29,998 bases of DNA from an uncultured bacterium (GTDB taxonomy: Bacteria > Bacteroidota > Bacteroidia > Chitinophagales > CAIOSU01): NCBI GenBank assembly GCA_903861055.1, contig CAIOSU010000440.1, positions 1 to 29,998 on the forward strand, written 5' to 3'. The stretch's first letter is position 1, and each line of letters opens with the position of its first letter. The position numbers and the translations under genes were made by a program. Positions 24,201 to 29,998 of the stretch are shown here, piece by piece. The notes under the pieces were generated by a model, which was given only the letters and a program-made list of their open reading frames with translations, had not been told where the DNA came from and searched no databases.

Positions 24201-25481
24201 CCAATTCCACTGTGCACCAGTACCTAAGGCACCGCCTTGAATGCTGAGTACTGTTGTTCCCAGTCCGTTACAAAACAATGTACCGTTTGATGATGCGATA
24301 CCAGTTGGATCAGTAGAAACCGTGTTAACGTTAATAGTAACGGTAGCCTCATTAGAGTTTCCGCAAGCAGCACCTTCGGCACGCACAAAGTATGAAGTAG
24401 TAGTAGCTGGGGTTACTGTAATAGAGTTACCAGAACCAATAATTGGACCGCCGCAGCAAAAGCCAGAATACCAGCGCCAAGTAGCACCTGAACCCAACGA
24501 GCCACCTTGAACGGTTAGCGTTGCGCTTCCGCCTGGGCAGAAATTGTTGTTGCTAGTACTTATGCCTGTAGGGTCGGTAGATGCCGAGCTAACGTTAACC
24601 GTAGTTTGCACACAGGTTGTAGTTGAACAATCACCAGTAATACGCACGAAGTAATTGGTTGTTGCTAGCGGTGTTACAGTAATGCTTGAGCCAGTGCCCA
24701 ATACCGAACCTGCACCACAACCACCTGCATACCATTGATAAGTACCATTGGTACCTAAAGTGCCGCCACTAACCGTAAGTACACTGCTACCGCTACAAAT
24801 TGTTGCTGGCGAAGCAGTGGCACCAGTTGGAGCTGATTGTGGCGAATCGATATTGATGGTTTGGGTAGTACTACAAGCACCGTAAGTGTAAGTAATAATT
24901 ACAGGACCCGACGTTGGAGCTGTAAAAGTAGTGCCGCTTACGCCAGTACCTGTAAATGTACCACCTGTAGGTGTAGCAAAAAGCGCCCTAGTTGCTCCTG
25001 GGCACAAATTAGTTGAAGGCGAGGTGAATGCCAAGTTGTTATTCTGACGATATTGCAAAATAGCAGAAACACCACTACTAGTGCCGCCTAAACCGCAAGC
25101 AGGAGTAGTAACTATCGCAAATAACGTACCAGTGTATGTTGCCGTCCAAGTTTCAGAAGCACGAGTGGTGGCACATATAGGGCCGTTATCGTCGTTATAG
25201 AACTGCTGGGTGTTTGCAGCGTTTCGTCCAGTCAACTCAGTATTCCAAGAACTAGTACAAGTTGAGAACGTGTAACTAGCTCCATTAAGAACCTGAAACG
25301 AGGTTTGTGTACCTGGACCCACGTTCACGCTGGTAAAAGTTGCGCACGGTGGGTTCAAATTGGCACCCACGCTAGGTTCAGTAAAACCAGTTAGACCGCA
25401 CTGCGCAGCCGCAAACTTTGGTATACCAATAGATGCCGTGATGAGCAATAGACTTAGCAATAGCCGGAAAATGCTTTTCAT
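18297..25481 (-). CDS. Giant SprB-repeat surface protein with type B T9SS sorting domain
   Basis: A 2394-residue exported protein. A signal peptide covers residues 1-27 (ends KFAAAQ; the ATG at 25481 is chosen for this reason over an upstream one at 25580). Next come a beta domain to about 210, three Ig-like 'P-T-G...Y-F-V-R' repeats to about 475, and 19 SprB repeats to about 2078. Each repeat follows 'C-N-G...G-G...P-Y-x-Y-x-W-S-N-G...A-G-T-Y-x-V-T-x-T-D-x-N-G-C'. A PKD domain (YFWEFGDGD), two more beta domains and the gliding-associated C-terminal domain (LFTPNGDGINDF, NRWG) end it. SprB in F. johnsoniae is a motile adhesin used for gliding. Here adhesion is likely; gliding depends on other genes not in the window. 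Lysine is very rare, and nearly every repeat has two cysteines that could pair. Confidence 0.93.
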   Translation of the reverse strand: MKSIFRLLLSLLLITASIGIPKFAAAQCGLTGFTEPSVGANLNPPCATFTSVNVGPGTQTSFQVLNGASYTFSTCTSSWNTELTGRNAANTQQFYNDDNGPICATTRASETWTATYTGTLFAIVTTPACGLGGTSSGVSAILQYRQNNNLAFTSPSTNLCPGATRALFATPTGGTFTGTGVSGTTFTAPTSGPVIITYTYGACSTTQTINIDSPQSAPTGATASPATICSGSSVLTVSGGTLGTNGTYQWYAGGCGAGSVLGTGSSITVTPLATTNYFVRITGDCSTTTCVQTTVNVSSASTDPTGISTSNNNFCPGGSATLTVQGGSLGSGATWRWYSGFCCGGPIIGSGNSITVTPATTTSYFVRAEGAACGNSNEATVTINVNTVSTDPTGIASSNGTLFCNGLGTTVLSIQGGALGTGAQWNWYSGTCGGTFISSGTSSITVNPTSNTTYFVRAEGTCPPPSACAQVTINVSAGLTITSISKTDVTCNGANDGTATVNVTGGQTPYSYAWSPGSGGATRTGLAQGSYDVTVTDAVGCTTTGNVVINQPPLLQITAVTKTDISCNGANDGAITITAIGGTGALQYTINSFGTTQASNQFSGLGAAGYTVGVIDANGCTAVYSANPVTINQPSPLTVAVASSTDASCSGVNNGSITVSASGGTGGYQYSLNGSPFQIGTVFGNLSAGTYTLFVQDNSGCLASVADTLENISFVSLTVDTAYDVTCAGNADGGFEVTLSNGVSPYQYSINGITFQTSGVFTGLSGGTYTVLGRDAAGCQDIIQITISEAPVLVAVIDSVNNLTCNGSGSGGVFISVSGGTPGNVPTFNPLAGNIRSAAGLNDGTFSALSNGNLTGRPAANGTCCSAQDPPTDIYEFTVTTSGSYTINNDYTTIFDGFMLLYTDPLDWTVNPPATYVAGNDNCTNFLNSCVTVNLTAGQTYYLVTTRATGTNTTETWNTTFTGPGSVLEVTGFAAGYTYVWSNGAITQDIDSLAAGTYTVTITDGNGCSTTVSATITQPLPLTVSLANLAQVRCNGASDGEVDITVTGGTPPYSFVWSNGILTEDNTNLVAGTYDVTVTDASGCTATDNYTLSEPTAIAVTGTVVNASCGASTTGSVDVSVSGGVGPYTYFWSNGQTTEDITGLSAGVYTIQVQDSRNCISSASFTVGGGASFAVTVDTVVNILCYGDTTGAIEISVPGSGYTFIWSNGDVTQNLTNVGAGTYTVTVSDGSGCQAVATATITQPSPFVASATATNVTCNGSANGAIDVTVNGGLAPYTYAWSNGATSQDLTGLAGGTYTATITDANGCSINVSATVTEPVALSVQGSVLDVNCNGGNNGIVNVSVSGGVPSYTYAWSNGGTSSAIFNLTAGTYAVTATDANGCTVTQSFTVVEPPVFSVTVTGTDVSCNGGSDGTVTVTLPSSGSGPYTYSWSTGDTSQNLTNVDAGTYTVVVTNANGCTAVGTYTVTEPTTVSVTQTITNVSCNGGSNGSISISIAGGTSPYNVSWSNGVTVLGTTTSLISNLAAGTYTATITDANGCLSTVSYSVTQPTAIAASTTVTNAACNGAATGAINLTVSGGTTPYTFVWSNGATTEDLTGLAAGTYTVTITDANGCTATTGGTVAQPTAVVVQGSVVDASCNGATDGDIYVTPSGGTGVFTYLWSNSATSQNLINVAAGTYTVTVTDANGCTATGTYTITDPAAVTSTLTVTNVLCFGTATGSVNLTPAGGVAPYRFLWSNFSVSEDLTNVSAGTYVVVITDVNGCTSVDTAVVGQNAQLTITGTETNVTCFGANDGSVLVVVTGGVAPYTYAWSNGGTADLEQGLAPGTYTVTATDDAGCTIEGSYTITGPSELLGSGVVTNVTCNGSDNGAINLTVAGGTAPYTYLWSNNETSEDVSGLAAATYSVTLTDDNGCQFSDTFDITQPDSLLTSITNIDANCNGASNGSASLTVTGGTGPYTYFWSNFRFTKDIFGLAADEYFVLVTDANGCQAVDSVSIGEPTLLAVTGSAKGAGCGNEARGAVDITVTGGTTPYTFLWSTGDVSEDITGLGTGTYCVTITDANGCETFFCAVVSAYPLPVANFSASLACDDQEVTFTNVSSISAGSLSYFWEFGDGDTTSDQDPIHIYTAPGTYSVSLVATSSEGCTDTLVQSLVVNPTPDATITANGLTGSICSGDSVLLEAPTGAGYSYLWSNGDTTQNITVFTSGTYGVVITSSALCNGIGEIEVGVFSEAAVTISQDTSVSLGYSTTLEATGGIAYEWSPSTTLDNPLTGTPVATPFELTTYTVTVTVSDGCVTTREVTVTVNEDFRVDVPNLFTPNGDGINDFLVIDNIFTYQVNLMIFNRWGTEVYASNAYQNDWNGTNDSGDDLTDGTYYYVITVGSKVYKGAITILR
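19250..24050 (-). repeat. Array of 19 SprB repeats (about 228 bp each)
   Basis: Coding repeats of about 76 codons, read on the minus strand from about 24050 to 19250. Seventeen or more are close to standard length. Repeat 5 (about 23113-22425) is near 230 codons because of an inserted domain, and repeat 12 has a few extra residues. Short DNA strings such as CCGTTGCTCCA (the 'WSNG' codons) recur through the array on the plus strand, so copy number could change by recombination. Confidence 0.85.
24060..24850 (-). repeat. Three Ig-like repeats ahead of the SprB array
   Basis: Three units of about 85 residues, each running 'D/S-P-T-G...C-x-G...L-x-V-x-G-G-x-L-G...W-Y-x-G-x-C...T-V-x-P...T-T-x-Y-F-V-R'. 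They are a different repeat family from the SprB units that follow and probably form a stalk. Confidence 0.75.
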
Positions 25482-25543
25482 GTGGTTGGCGGTTAGTTGT
25501 TGGTTGTAATAACTAGTACTATATACAAAACAATAATATGCAA

Positions 25544-25588
25544 TTAGCGCGCTAAGGTAACATTTAAAATTTGATTTCAAATGTTACC
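25544..25588. promoter_or_regulatory. Adjacent palindromes upstream of the giant adhesin gene
   Basis: TTAGCGCGCTAA (25544-25555) is a perfect 12-bp palindrome. Directly next to it, GGTAACATTT (25556-25565) and AAATGTTACC (25579-25588) form a perfect 10-bp inverted repeat with a 13-base spacer. They lie 63-107 bases before the adhesin start, in the 278-bp gap shared with the divergent ndh gene. I find no clean TAnnTTTG box for the adhesin gene here. Operator sites or an mRNA leader hairpin are both possible. Confidence 0.5.
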
Positions 25589-25759
25589 CCTCGCAATAAT
25601 TTATAATTTATACCGTTAGGCCTTTCACCAATAACGGATGGATAAAATCACGTAACTGAAAGATAATATCACAACCTAATTTAAGTAACACTTTTGATAA
25701 CGCAAAAGAACATTGTAAAAAATAACAACGTTACCTTTACAAATACTAAAACCCCAACC

Positions 25760-27061
25760 ATGTTATCTACGGGCATGAATATCCCTGACATTAGCCTACC
25801 TAGGGTAGTAATTATTGGTGGAGGGTTTGCCGGCCTATCTTTAGCAAGAGCTTTAAGTGGCGAGAAATTTCAAGTAGTGCTGCTCGATAAACATAACTAC
25901 CATACTTTTCAGCCGCTGTTATATCAAGTAGCCACAGCTGGCCTCGAACCTGATGCAATTGCTTTCCCGATTCGGAAAATTTTCAAAAAACACCACAACT
26001 TTTTTTTCCGGATGACCGAAGTAAAAAGCGTGTCGCCGAAAAAAAACACTTTGCATACAAGTATTGGCAGTTTAGTATACGACCATTTGATTATCGCCTC
26101 TGGCTCTAAAACCAACTATTTTGGCATCGCGGGAATGGAAGAGCAAAGCATGTCAATGAAATCTATACCGGAGGCCTTGAACCTTCGAAGCCTTATTTTA
26201 CAAAACTTTGAGCGCGCATTGCTCTCCTCTGAGCTGGAAAAGCAACGCAGCCTTATGTCGTTTGTAATAATAGGTGCAGGACCCACTGGTGTAGAACTTG
26301 CTGGCGCGCTGGGCGAATTGAAGACCCATGTGCTGGCCAAAGACTACCCCGATTTAGATTTGCGCAAAATGCAGATACATCTTATAGAGGCAGCTCCTAG
26401 GGTTTTGGCACCCATGGATCCGGTCTCGTCGGCCAAAGCAGCGCAATATTTAAAAGAACTGAACGTGAATATATGGGTAGATACCGCAGTAAAAGATGTA
26501 AAAGGCAATAAGGTATATACTAATACAGACAAGGTATTTGAAACGGATAATATAATATGGACTGCTGGAGTAATTGGGGCTGCCATTGATGGACTTGATG
26601 ATGCGCTTACCAAGCCAAACCGAATTGAAGTAAACGAATATAACCAAGTAAAAGGGCACACCAACATATATGCCCTTGGTGATGTGGCTCAAATGAACAC
26701 GCCTAGCACACCCAAAGGCCACCCCATGTTGGCGCAAGTAGCCATACAACAAGGCAACTTGTTAGCCAAAAACCTAACCAATGCCACCTTGGACAAGCCT
26801 TTAAAAGCATTTAAATACAACGACTTGGGCAGCATGGCTACCATAGGCAGAAACCGAGCTGTGGTAGAGTTGCCGAAGTTTAAGTTCCAAGGTTTGTTTG
26901 CTTGGTATGTGTGGATGTTTGTGCATTTGGTATCGTTGGTGGGCTTCCGCAATAGGGTTATAGTGCTCATAAACTGGATATGGAACTACGTGAACTACGA
27001 TAGGGGCATCCGCCTGATAATTAGGCCTTTTAAACGTGAGATTCCTAATGGCAATGAATAA
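25760..27061 (+). CDS. ndh: Type II NADH dehydrogenase (NADH:quinone oxidoreductase)
   Basis: A 433-residue FAD enzyme that passes electrons from NADH to the quinone pool without pumping protons. The FAD-binding Rossmann motif is at residues 15-25 (RVVIIGGGFAG), followed by DKHNYHTFQPLLYQVATAGL. The NADH-binding motif is at 169-177 (VIIGAGPTG). YALGDVAQ is the second FAD motif, and AQVAIQQG is the quinone-site region. A C-terminal hydrophobic stretch (GLFAWYVWMFVHLVSLVGF) anchors it to the inner membrane. The ATG at 25760 is chosen; the frame opens with a TTG at 25694, and another ATG at 25775 is possible. It is transcribed alone, divergent from the adhesin gene. Confidence 0.93.
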   Translation: MLSTGMNIPDISLPRVVIIGGGFAGLSLARALSGEKFQVVLLDKHNYHTFQPLLYQVATAGLEPDAIAFPIRKIFKKHHNFFFRMTEVKSVSPKKNTLHTSIGSLVYDHLIIASGSKTNYFGIAGMEEQSMSMKSIPEALNLRSLILQNFERALLSSELEKQRSLMSFVIIGAGPTGVELAGALGELKTHVLAKDYPDLDLRKMQIHLIEAAPRVLAPMDPVSSAKAAQYLKELNVNIWVDTAVKDVKGNKVYTNTDKVFETDNIIWTAGVIGAAIDGLDDALTKPNRIEVNEYNQVKGHTNIYALGDVAQMNTPSTPKGHPMLAQVAIQQGNLLAKNLTNATLDKPLKAFKYNDLGSMATIGRNRAVVELPKFKFQGLFAWYVWMFVHLVSLVGFRNRVIVLINWIWNYVNYDRGIRLIIRPFKREIPNGNE

Positions 27062-27154
27062 AACGAAGCACAAGCCACAACGACAACTGCAAAGTTGAGT
27101 GGTAAATGAATGGCATTTTACCCCAATATTCGTAACTTCATTATTCAACATTAC

Positions 27155-27196
27155 TCGTACATCGTACATCGTACATCGTAAATCGTAAATCGTACT
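27155..27196 (+). repeat. Heptanucleotide tandem repeat, TCGTACA x6
   Basis: Six consecutive 7-bp units: TCGTACA three times, TCGTAAA twice, then TCGTACT. It ends 15 bases before the start of the metallo-hydrolase gene. The remainder of the 150-bp gap after ndh shows no promoter match. Confidence 0.92.
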
Positions 27197-27211
27197 TGAT
27201 ACTGAACAGAA

Positions 27212-28051
27212 ATGAACCTCTATACCATTGATACCGGATTTTTTAAGCTAGACGGCGGGGCTATGTTCGGCGTAGTACCTAAAGTTATTTGGCAAAAAAT
27301 ACACACGCCAGATAGCAACAACCTTTGCACGTGGGCCATGCGCTGCCTGTTGGTTGAAAGCGAAGGCCGCTTGGCTCTGATTGACACTGGTATGGGCGAC
27401 AAACAAAACGAAAAGTTCTTTAGCTACTATTACCCCCATGGCGATGCCACGCTAATAAGCTCGCTAAAAAAACATGGCTTTGCCCCGGAGGATGTAACCG
27501 ATGTAATATTGACCCACCTGCATTTCGACCACTGCGGAGGCGCCGTGAAACGTACTGCCGATGGCAATTTTGCACCTACCTTCCCGAATGCCGTGTACTG
27601 GAGCCACCCAGCGCATTGGGATTGGGCCGTAACACCAAACGAGCGGGAGAAGGCTTCGTTTTTGCCTGAAAACTTTTTGCCGCTGCAAGCTTCAGGACAA
27701 CTACAATTTGTAACCGAAGGCCAACCCATTCTGCCGGGTGTTGATTTTATTTTGGCCAATGGCCACACCGAAGCACAAATAATACCGCATATACACTATA
27801 AAGACAAAACCATAGTATATATGGCCGACCTGCTACCCTCTCCTGGGCACATGCCTCTACCATACGTGATGGGTTACGATGTGCGCCCGTTAGTAACCAT
27901 GACCGAAAAGAAGAGTTTTCTGCAAACCGCACAAGAGCGAAACCAAATCTTGTTTTTTGAGCACGATGCACATATTGAATGCTGCACCCTGCAAATGACC
28001 GATAAGGGCGTGCGTATGGCCGAGGCAATGCCCCTTGCAGCAGTGCTTTAG
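27212..28051 (+). CDS. MBL-fold metallo-hydrolase
   Basis: A 279-residue metallo-beta-lactamase-fold enzyme. The zinc motif HLHFDH is at residues 102-107, with the preceding strand LALIDTGMGD, a later histidine in ANGHTEAQIIPH, and an aspartate in VYMADLLPS that would bridge the zincs. The order and spacing match the broad group that includes YtnP- and AttM-like lactonases and related hydrolases. The substrate cannot be fixed from sequence; a lactone, ester or phosphodiester is possible. No signal peptide, so it is cytoplasmic. It stands alone downstream of a heptamer repeat. Confidence 0.9.
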   Translation: MNLYTIDTGFFKLDGGAMFGVVPKVIWQKIHTPDSNNLCTWAMRCLLVESEGRLALIDTGMGDKQNEKFFSYYYPHGDATLISSLKKHGFAPEDVTDVILTHLHFDHCGGAVKRTADGNFAPTFPNAVYWSHPAHWDWAVTPNEREKASFLPENFLPLQASGQLQFVTEGQPILPGVDFILANGHTEAQIIPHIHYKDKTIVYMADLLPSPGHMPLPYVMGYDVRPLVTMTEKKSFLQTAQERNQILFFEHDAHIECCTLQMTDKGVRMAEAMPLAAVL

Positions 28052-28058
28052 GTAACTA

Positions 28059-28161
28059 GTTATTGGTTTACTTGTTATTGTTAATTGGTTGAAAAGAGAG
28101 CTTTTGGAGCAGATTGCCTATTAATTCTGCACCTAATCAACTAATAACCAATAACCACCGA
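28059..28161. repeat. Degenerate heptamer repeat with inverted arms
   Basis: GTTATTGGTT (28059-28068) is repeated in inverse orientation as AACCAATAAC (28146-28155). The right arm has a 7-bp period, CTAATAA then CCAATAA (28141-28154). It fills most of the gap between the metallo-hydrolase gene and the tRNA promoter. Confidence 0.5.
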
Positions 28162-28179
28162 ACAATTTTTCGTTGCAAA

Positions 28180-28210
28180 TTGCACTGCTTGCAAAATGCG
28201 TGTATATTTG
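28180..28210 (+). promoter_or_regulatory. Promoter of tRNA-Met
   Basis: TTG at 28180-28182 and TATATTTG at 28203-28210 with exactly 20 bp between, a full Bacteroidota consensus promoter. The 14 bases from the -7 box on, TATATTTGCAGTCC, are identical to those of the rpmE2 promoter. Confidence 0.8.
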
Positions 28211-28223
28211 CAGTCCAATTTTT

Positions 28224-28297
28224 ACCGAGGTAGCTCAGGTGGTTAGAGCGTAGGATTCATAACCCTAAGGTCGGGAGTTCAAGTCTCCCTCTCGGTA
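28224..28297 (+). tRNA. tRNA-Met (anticodon CAT)
   Basis: A complete cloverleaf: acceptor ACCGAGG/TCTCGGT with a G-U at its base, D stem GCTC/GAGC with loop AGGTGGTTA, anticodon loop TTCATAA (CAT at 28258-28260), five-base variable loop AGGTC, T stem GGGAG/CTCCC with loop TTCAAGT, discriminator A. CCA is not encoded. The anticodon stem has an A-C mismatch next to the loop. The normal first acceptor pair (A-T) and the D arm favour elongator Met; the CAT anticodon alone cannot exclude a lysidine-type tRNA-Ile. Confidence 0.93.
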
Positions 28298-28307
28298 CTT
28301 AAACAGC

Positions 28308-28349
28308 AACGGCCCTTGATACTTTGGTTTCAAGGGCCGTTTGGTTTGT
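28308..28349 (+). terminator. Terminator after tRNA-Met
   Basis: AACGGCCCTTGA (28308-28319) and TCAAGGGCCGTT (28330-28341) form a perfect 12-bp stem with a 10-base loop, followed by a short T-rich run TGGTTTG. Confidence 0.75.
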
Positions 28350-28477
28350 AAAAACCTGCAAACAAACCAATGCAGTTACCTATAGAAGGTGCCTAAGCTC
28401 GCTGAATTGGTCCGTTTTTTGTACAATGAGCTACTGGCAACATCTTACACGCAATAAGAATCGTATTTTGCACTAGT

Positions 28478-29407
28478 ATGAAACAGACCCTCATCAATGT
28501 TTGGAAACTGTTAAAGCTGTCTTTTCAGAAGTTCAGCGATGAGAATACTATGAATATGGCAGCCGCACTGGCATACTACACCATATTCTCATTACCCCCA
28601 ATTCTTATTATCATCATCAACATTGCTGGTGTGTTTTTAGAAGAGCAAAGTTTTCAATTACAATTGCAAGATGAACTGAGTAGCTTAGTAGGCGCTACGG
28701 GTGCTGCCGAATTAATGAACACCATTGGTAACATAGGCGTTTTCCAGAAACAGTGGTGGGCTACTGGCATTAGTATAGTAGCCCTCATCTTTGCTTCCAC
28801 TACCGTTTTTGTTACTATTCAAAGATCCTTGAACGATATTTTCAGGGTAAAGGCAAAACCTCGCATTAGCCTTTTAAAAGTAGCCATTGATAGGATTGTA
28901 TCATTTGCAATGGTACTGAGCATAGCATTTGTTTTGCTTATATCGTTGGTACTCAATGCTACGGTATCCTTTTTTGGTGATTGGGTGAGCCGCTTGATGC
29001 CAAGCCTGGAAATGTGGTATTTAAACATTACCTCGTTGTTGCTGCCACTTTTACTTTCGGTTGTATTGTTTGCGCTCATACTTAGGTTGCTACCCGATGC
29101 ACGCATGAAATGGAAAGATGCCTTTGTAGGTGCAAGCATTACAGCACTGTTGTTTAGCTTAGGTAAGTTTTTAATTGGCTACTATGTTGGCAAAAGCAAT
29201 GTAGCATCGTTATACGATGCTGCAGGCTCGGTACTTGTAATTATGGTATGGATATTTTACTCTTCTATTATTTTCTATTTTGGGGCACAAGTAACTTACG
29301 TATACGCCAATATATTTGGGAGTAAAATAATACCCAGCAACAATGCCGTTCGCATTTTCATACACGAAGAGCCTCATCCTGAGCAACCCAAAAACAATGC
29401 AAAATAA
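28478..29407 (+). CDS. YihY/BrkB family inner membrane protein
   Basis: A 309-residue protein with six predicted membrane helices and the family opening: a basic amphipathic stretch, then NMAAALAYYTIFSLPPILIIII at residues 26-47. Later family signatures are IFASTTVFVTIQRSLNDIF, LLPDARMKWKDAFVGA and YDAAGSVLVIMVWIFYSS. Once mislabelled as ribonuclease BN, the family has no settled biochemical role; transport or envelope functions have been suggested. The C-terminal tail (HEEPHPEQPKNNAK) is hydrophilic and probably cytoplasmic. It stands alone, 180 bases after the tRNA. I find no exact promoter box; TATTTTG 24 bases upstream of the ATG is one base short of consensus. Confidence 0.9.
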   Translation: MKQTLINVWKLLKLSFQKFSDENTMNMAAALAYYTIFSLPPILIIIINIAGVFLEEQSFQLQLQDELSSLVGATGAAELMNTIGNIGVFQKQWWATGISIVALIFASTTVFVTIQRSLNDIFRVKAKPRISLLKVAIDRIVSFAMVLSIAFVLLISLVLNATVSFFGDWVSRLMPSLEMWYLNITSLLLPLLLSVVLFALILRLLPDARMKWKDAFVGASITALLFSLGKFLIGYYVGKSNVASLYDAAGSVLVIMVWIFYSSIIFYFGAQVTYVYANIFGSKIIPSNNAVRIFIHEEPHPEQPKNNAK

Positions 29408-29541
29408 ATATCGAAAGGCTGCTTTACGTTCTCAGCATACCGGTTAATATCAATAAATATTAAAAGAAGGGCAGCATACAACAGCATACAATCTATTAGT
29501 TCTCTAGGGCAACTATCAGTTGCGCACCTTTGTAATAAATA

Positions 29542-29565
29542 GGGCCGTAGATATTGCTACAGCCC
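29542..29565 (-). terminator. Possible terminator of the small membrane protein gene
   Basis: On the minus strand GGGCTGTAG pairs with CTACGGCCC (plus 29542-29565) with one G-U, a 6-base loop, and TATTTATT following. It is 48 bases after the stop at 29614. Confidence 0.4.
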
Positions 29566-29613
29566 CATTTAACCTTTTAATAATTCAGTATCCTCGTTCG
29601 TAATACTAACTGT

Positions 29614-29769
29614 CTAACCGCGTCCGCCAATCAATCTTATCAATACGGCAATAATGGCCAATACAAGAAGAATGTGAATAAACCCGCCTACTGCAGTGCC
29701 AAACCCAAAAAAACCAACCAACCAGCCTATTATCAGGATAACGGCAACCAACCATAGTAAATCTCTCAT
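29614..29769 (-). CDS. 51-residue hydrophobic protein, lmo0937/DUF5670 family
   Basis: A short gene from an ATG at 29769 to TAG at 29614-29616. The protein begins MRDLLWLVAVILIIGWLVG, continues FFGFGTAVGG, then a second helix HILLVLAIIAVLIRLI and ends GGRG. Two membrane helices with the FG-FG-x-x-x-GG turn and the short basic end match the lmo0937 family of tiny bacterial membrane proteins. Members occur across many phyla, often near stress genes, and have no known function. Codon use looks like its neighbours. Confidence 0.8.
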   Translation of the reverse strand: MRDLLWLVAVILIIGWLVGFFGFGTAVGGFIHILLVLAIIAVLIRLIGGRG

Positions 29770-29998
29770 TACGCTAAATTTTATAATACTTTTAAAATTG
29801 AAAATATGCTACCTAACTGCGCCCCGAATACTCATCTAACGCACCGGTGGCGCTTATCTTTATCTTAAAAGCCCGATTTATGCTTAAGCCAATGTCATGC
29901 AACACTATCTGGTTTCAAAAAAGAAAAATTTTTATTGTAAATAAAAATATTTTTACGATACTGGAATTATGTTACTTACAAAATACGCATTTTTATCA
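29770..29998. other. AT-rich gap at window end, no gene seen
   Basis: I see no start, RNA or clear promoter in these 229 bases. The section from about 29920 is very AT-rich, with loosely mirrored A and T runs, and may be the leader of a gene beyond the window or of the small membrane protein gene. Confidence 0.4.

Noticed and set aside
27155..27196. Heptamer array as a CRISPR remnant
   Set aside because: Units are 7 bp without spacers and no cas genes are present.

Overview
The window looks like chromosome from a member of the Bacteroidota, probably an environmental lineage of the Chitinophagales/Saprospirales type; I cannot name a genus. The evidence is: several proteins carry type IX secretion (T9SS) C-terminal sorting domains, both the short 'YPNP' type A form and the 'FTPNGDGIND' type B (gliding-associated) form; a PorP/SprF protein sits beside a giant SprB-repeat protein; Bacteroidota promoters (TTG, 20 bp, TAnnTTTG) precede rpmE2, marR and a tRNA; and the ribosomal L31 is the zinc-free type B form.

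Layout. 1-5.3 kb is housekeeping: the tail of a PPK2-type polyphosphate kinase, an inositol monophosphatase, CsaA, a convergent Xaa-Pro aminopeptidase, ribosomal protein L31 type B, and a polytopic membrane protein of unknown role. The gaps hold heptanucleotide tandem repeats and palindromic intergenic repeats. 5.3-11.7 kb is a minus-strand operon, marR - tolC-like - membrane fusion protein - RND pump, encoding a complete tripartite efflux system. Its promoter has a palindrome on each side. 11.8-16.3 kb holds three T9SS cargo genes: a lysyl-oxidase-like copper protein and a beta-propeller protein whose genes overlap by 4 bp, and a convergent choice-anchor V/PKD protein. A small lipoprotein follows.

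16.8-25.5 kb is the most striking part: a 2394-residue secreted protein with 19 SprB repeats, one of them interrupted by an inserted domain, and a type B sorting domain. Thirty-nine bases downstream is a PorP/SprF-family barrel fused to a coiled coil and a SPOR-like domain. By analogy with Flavobacterium SprB/SprF, this pair probably makes and exports a surface adhesin, with the SPOR domain anchoring the barrel to peptidoglycan. 25.7-30 kb returns to ordinary genes: a type II NADH dehydrogenase, a metallo-beta-lactamase-fold hydrolase, tRNA-Met, a YihY/BrkB membrane protein and a 51-residue membrane protein.

I see no CRISPR array, insertion sequence, integrase or rRNA. The most distinctive signals are the SprB-like/PorP-SPOR pair, the exported lysyl-oxidase-like protein with its cofactor residues intact, a terminator embedded in the coding sequence of a convergent gene, the palindromes around the efflux promoter, and two families of short intergenic repeats.
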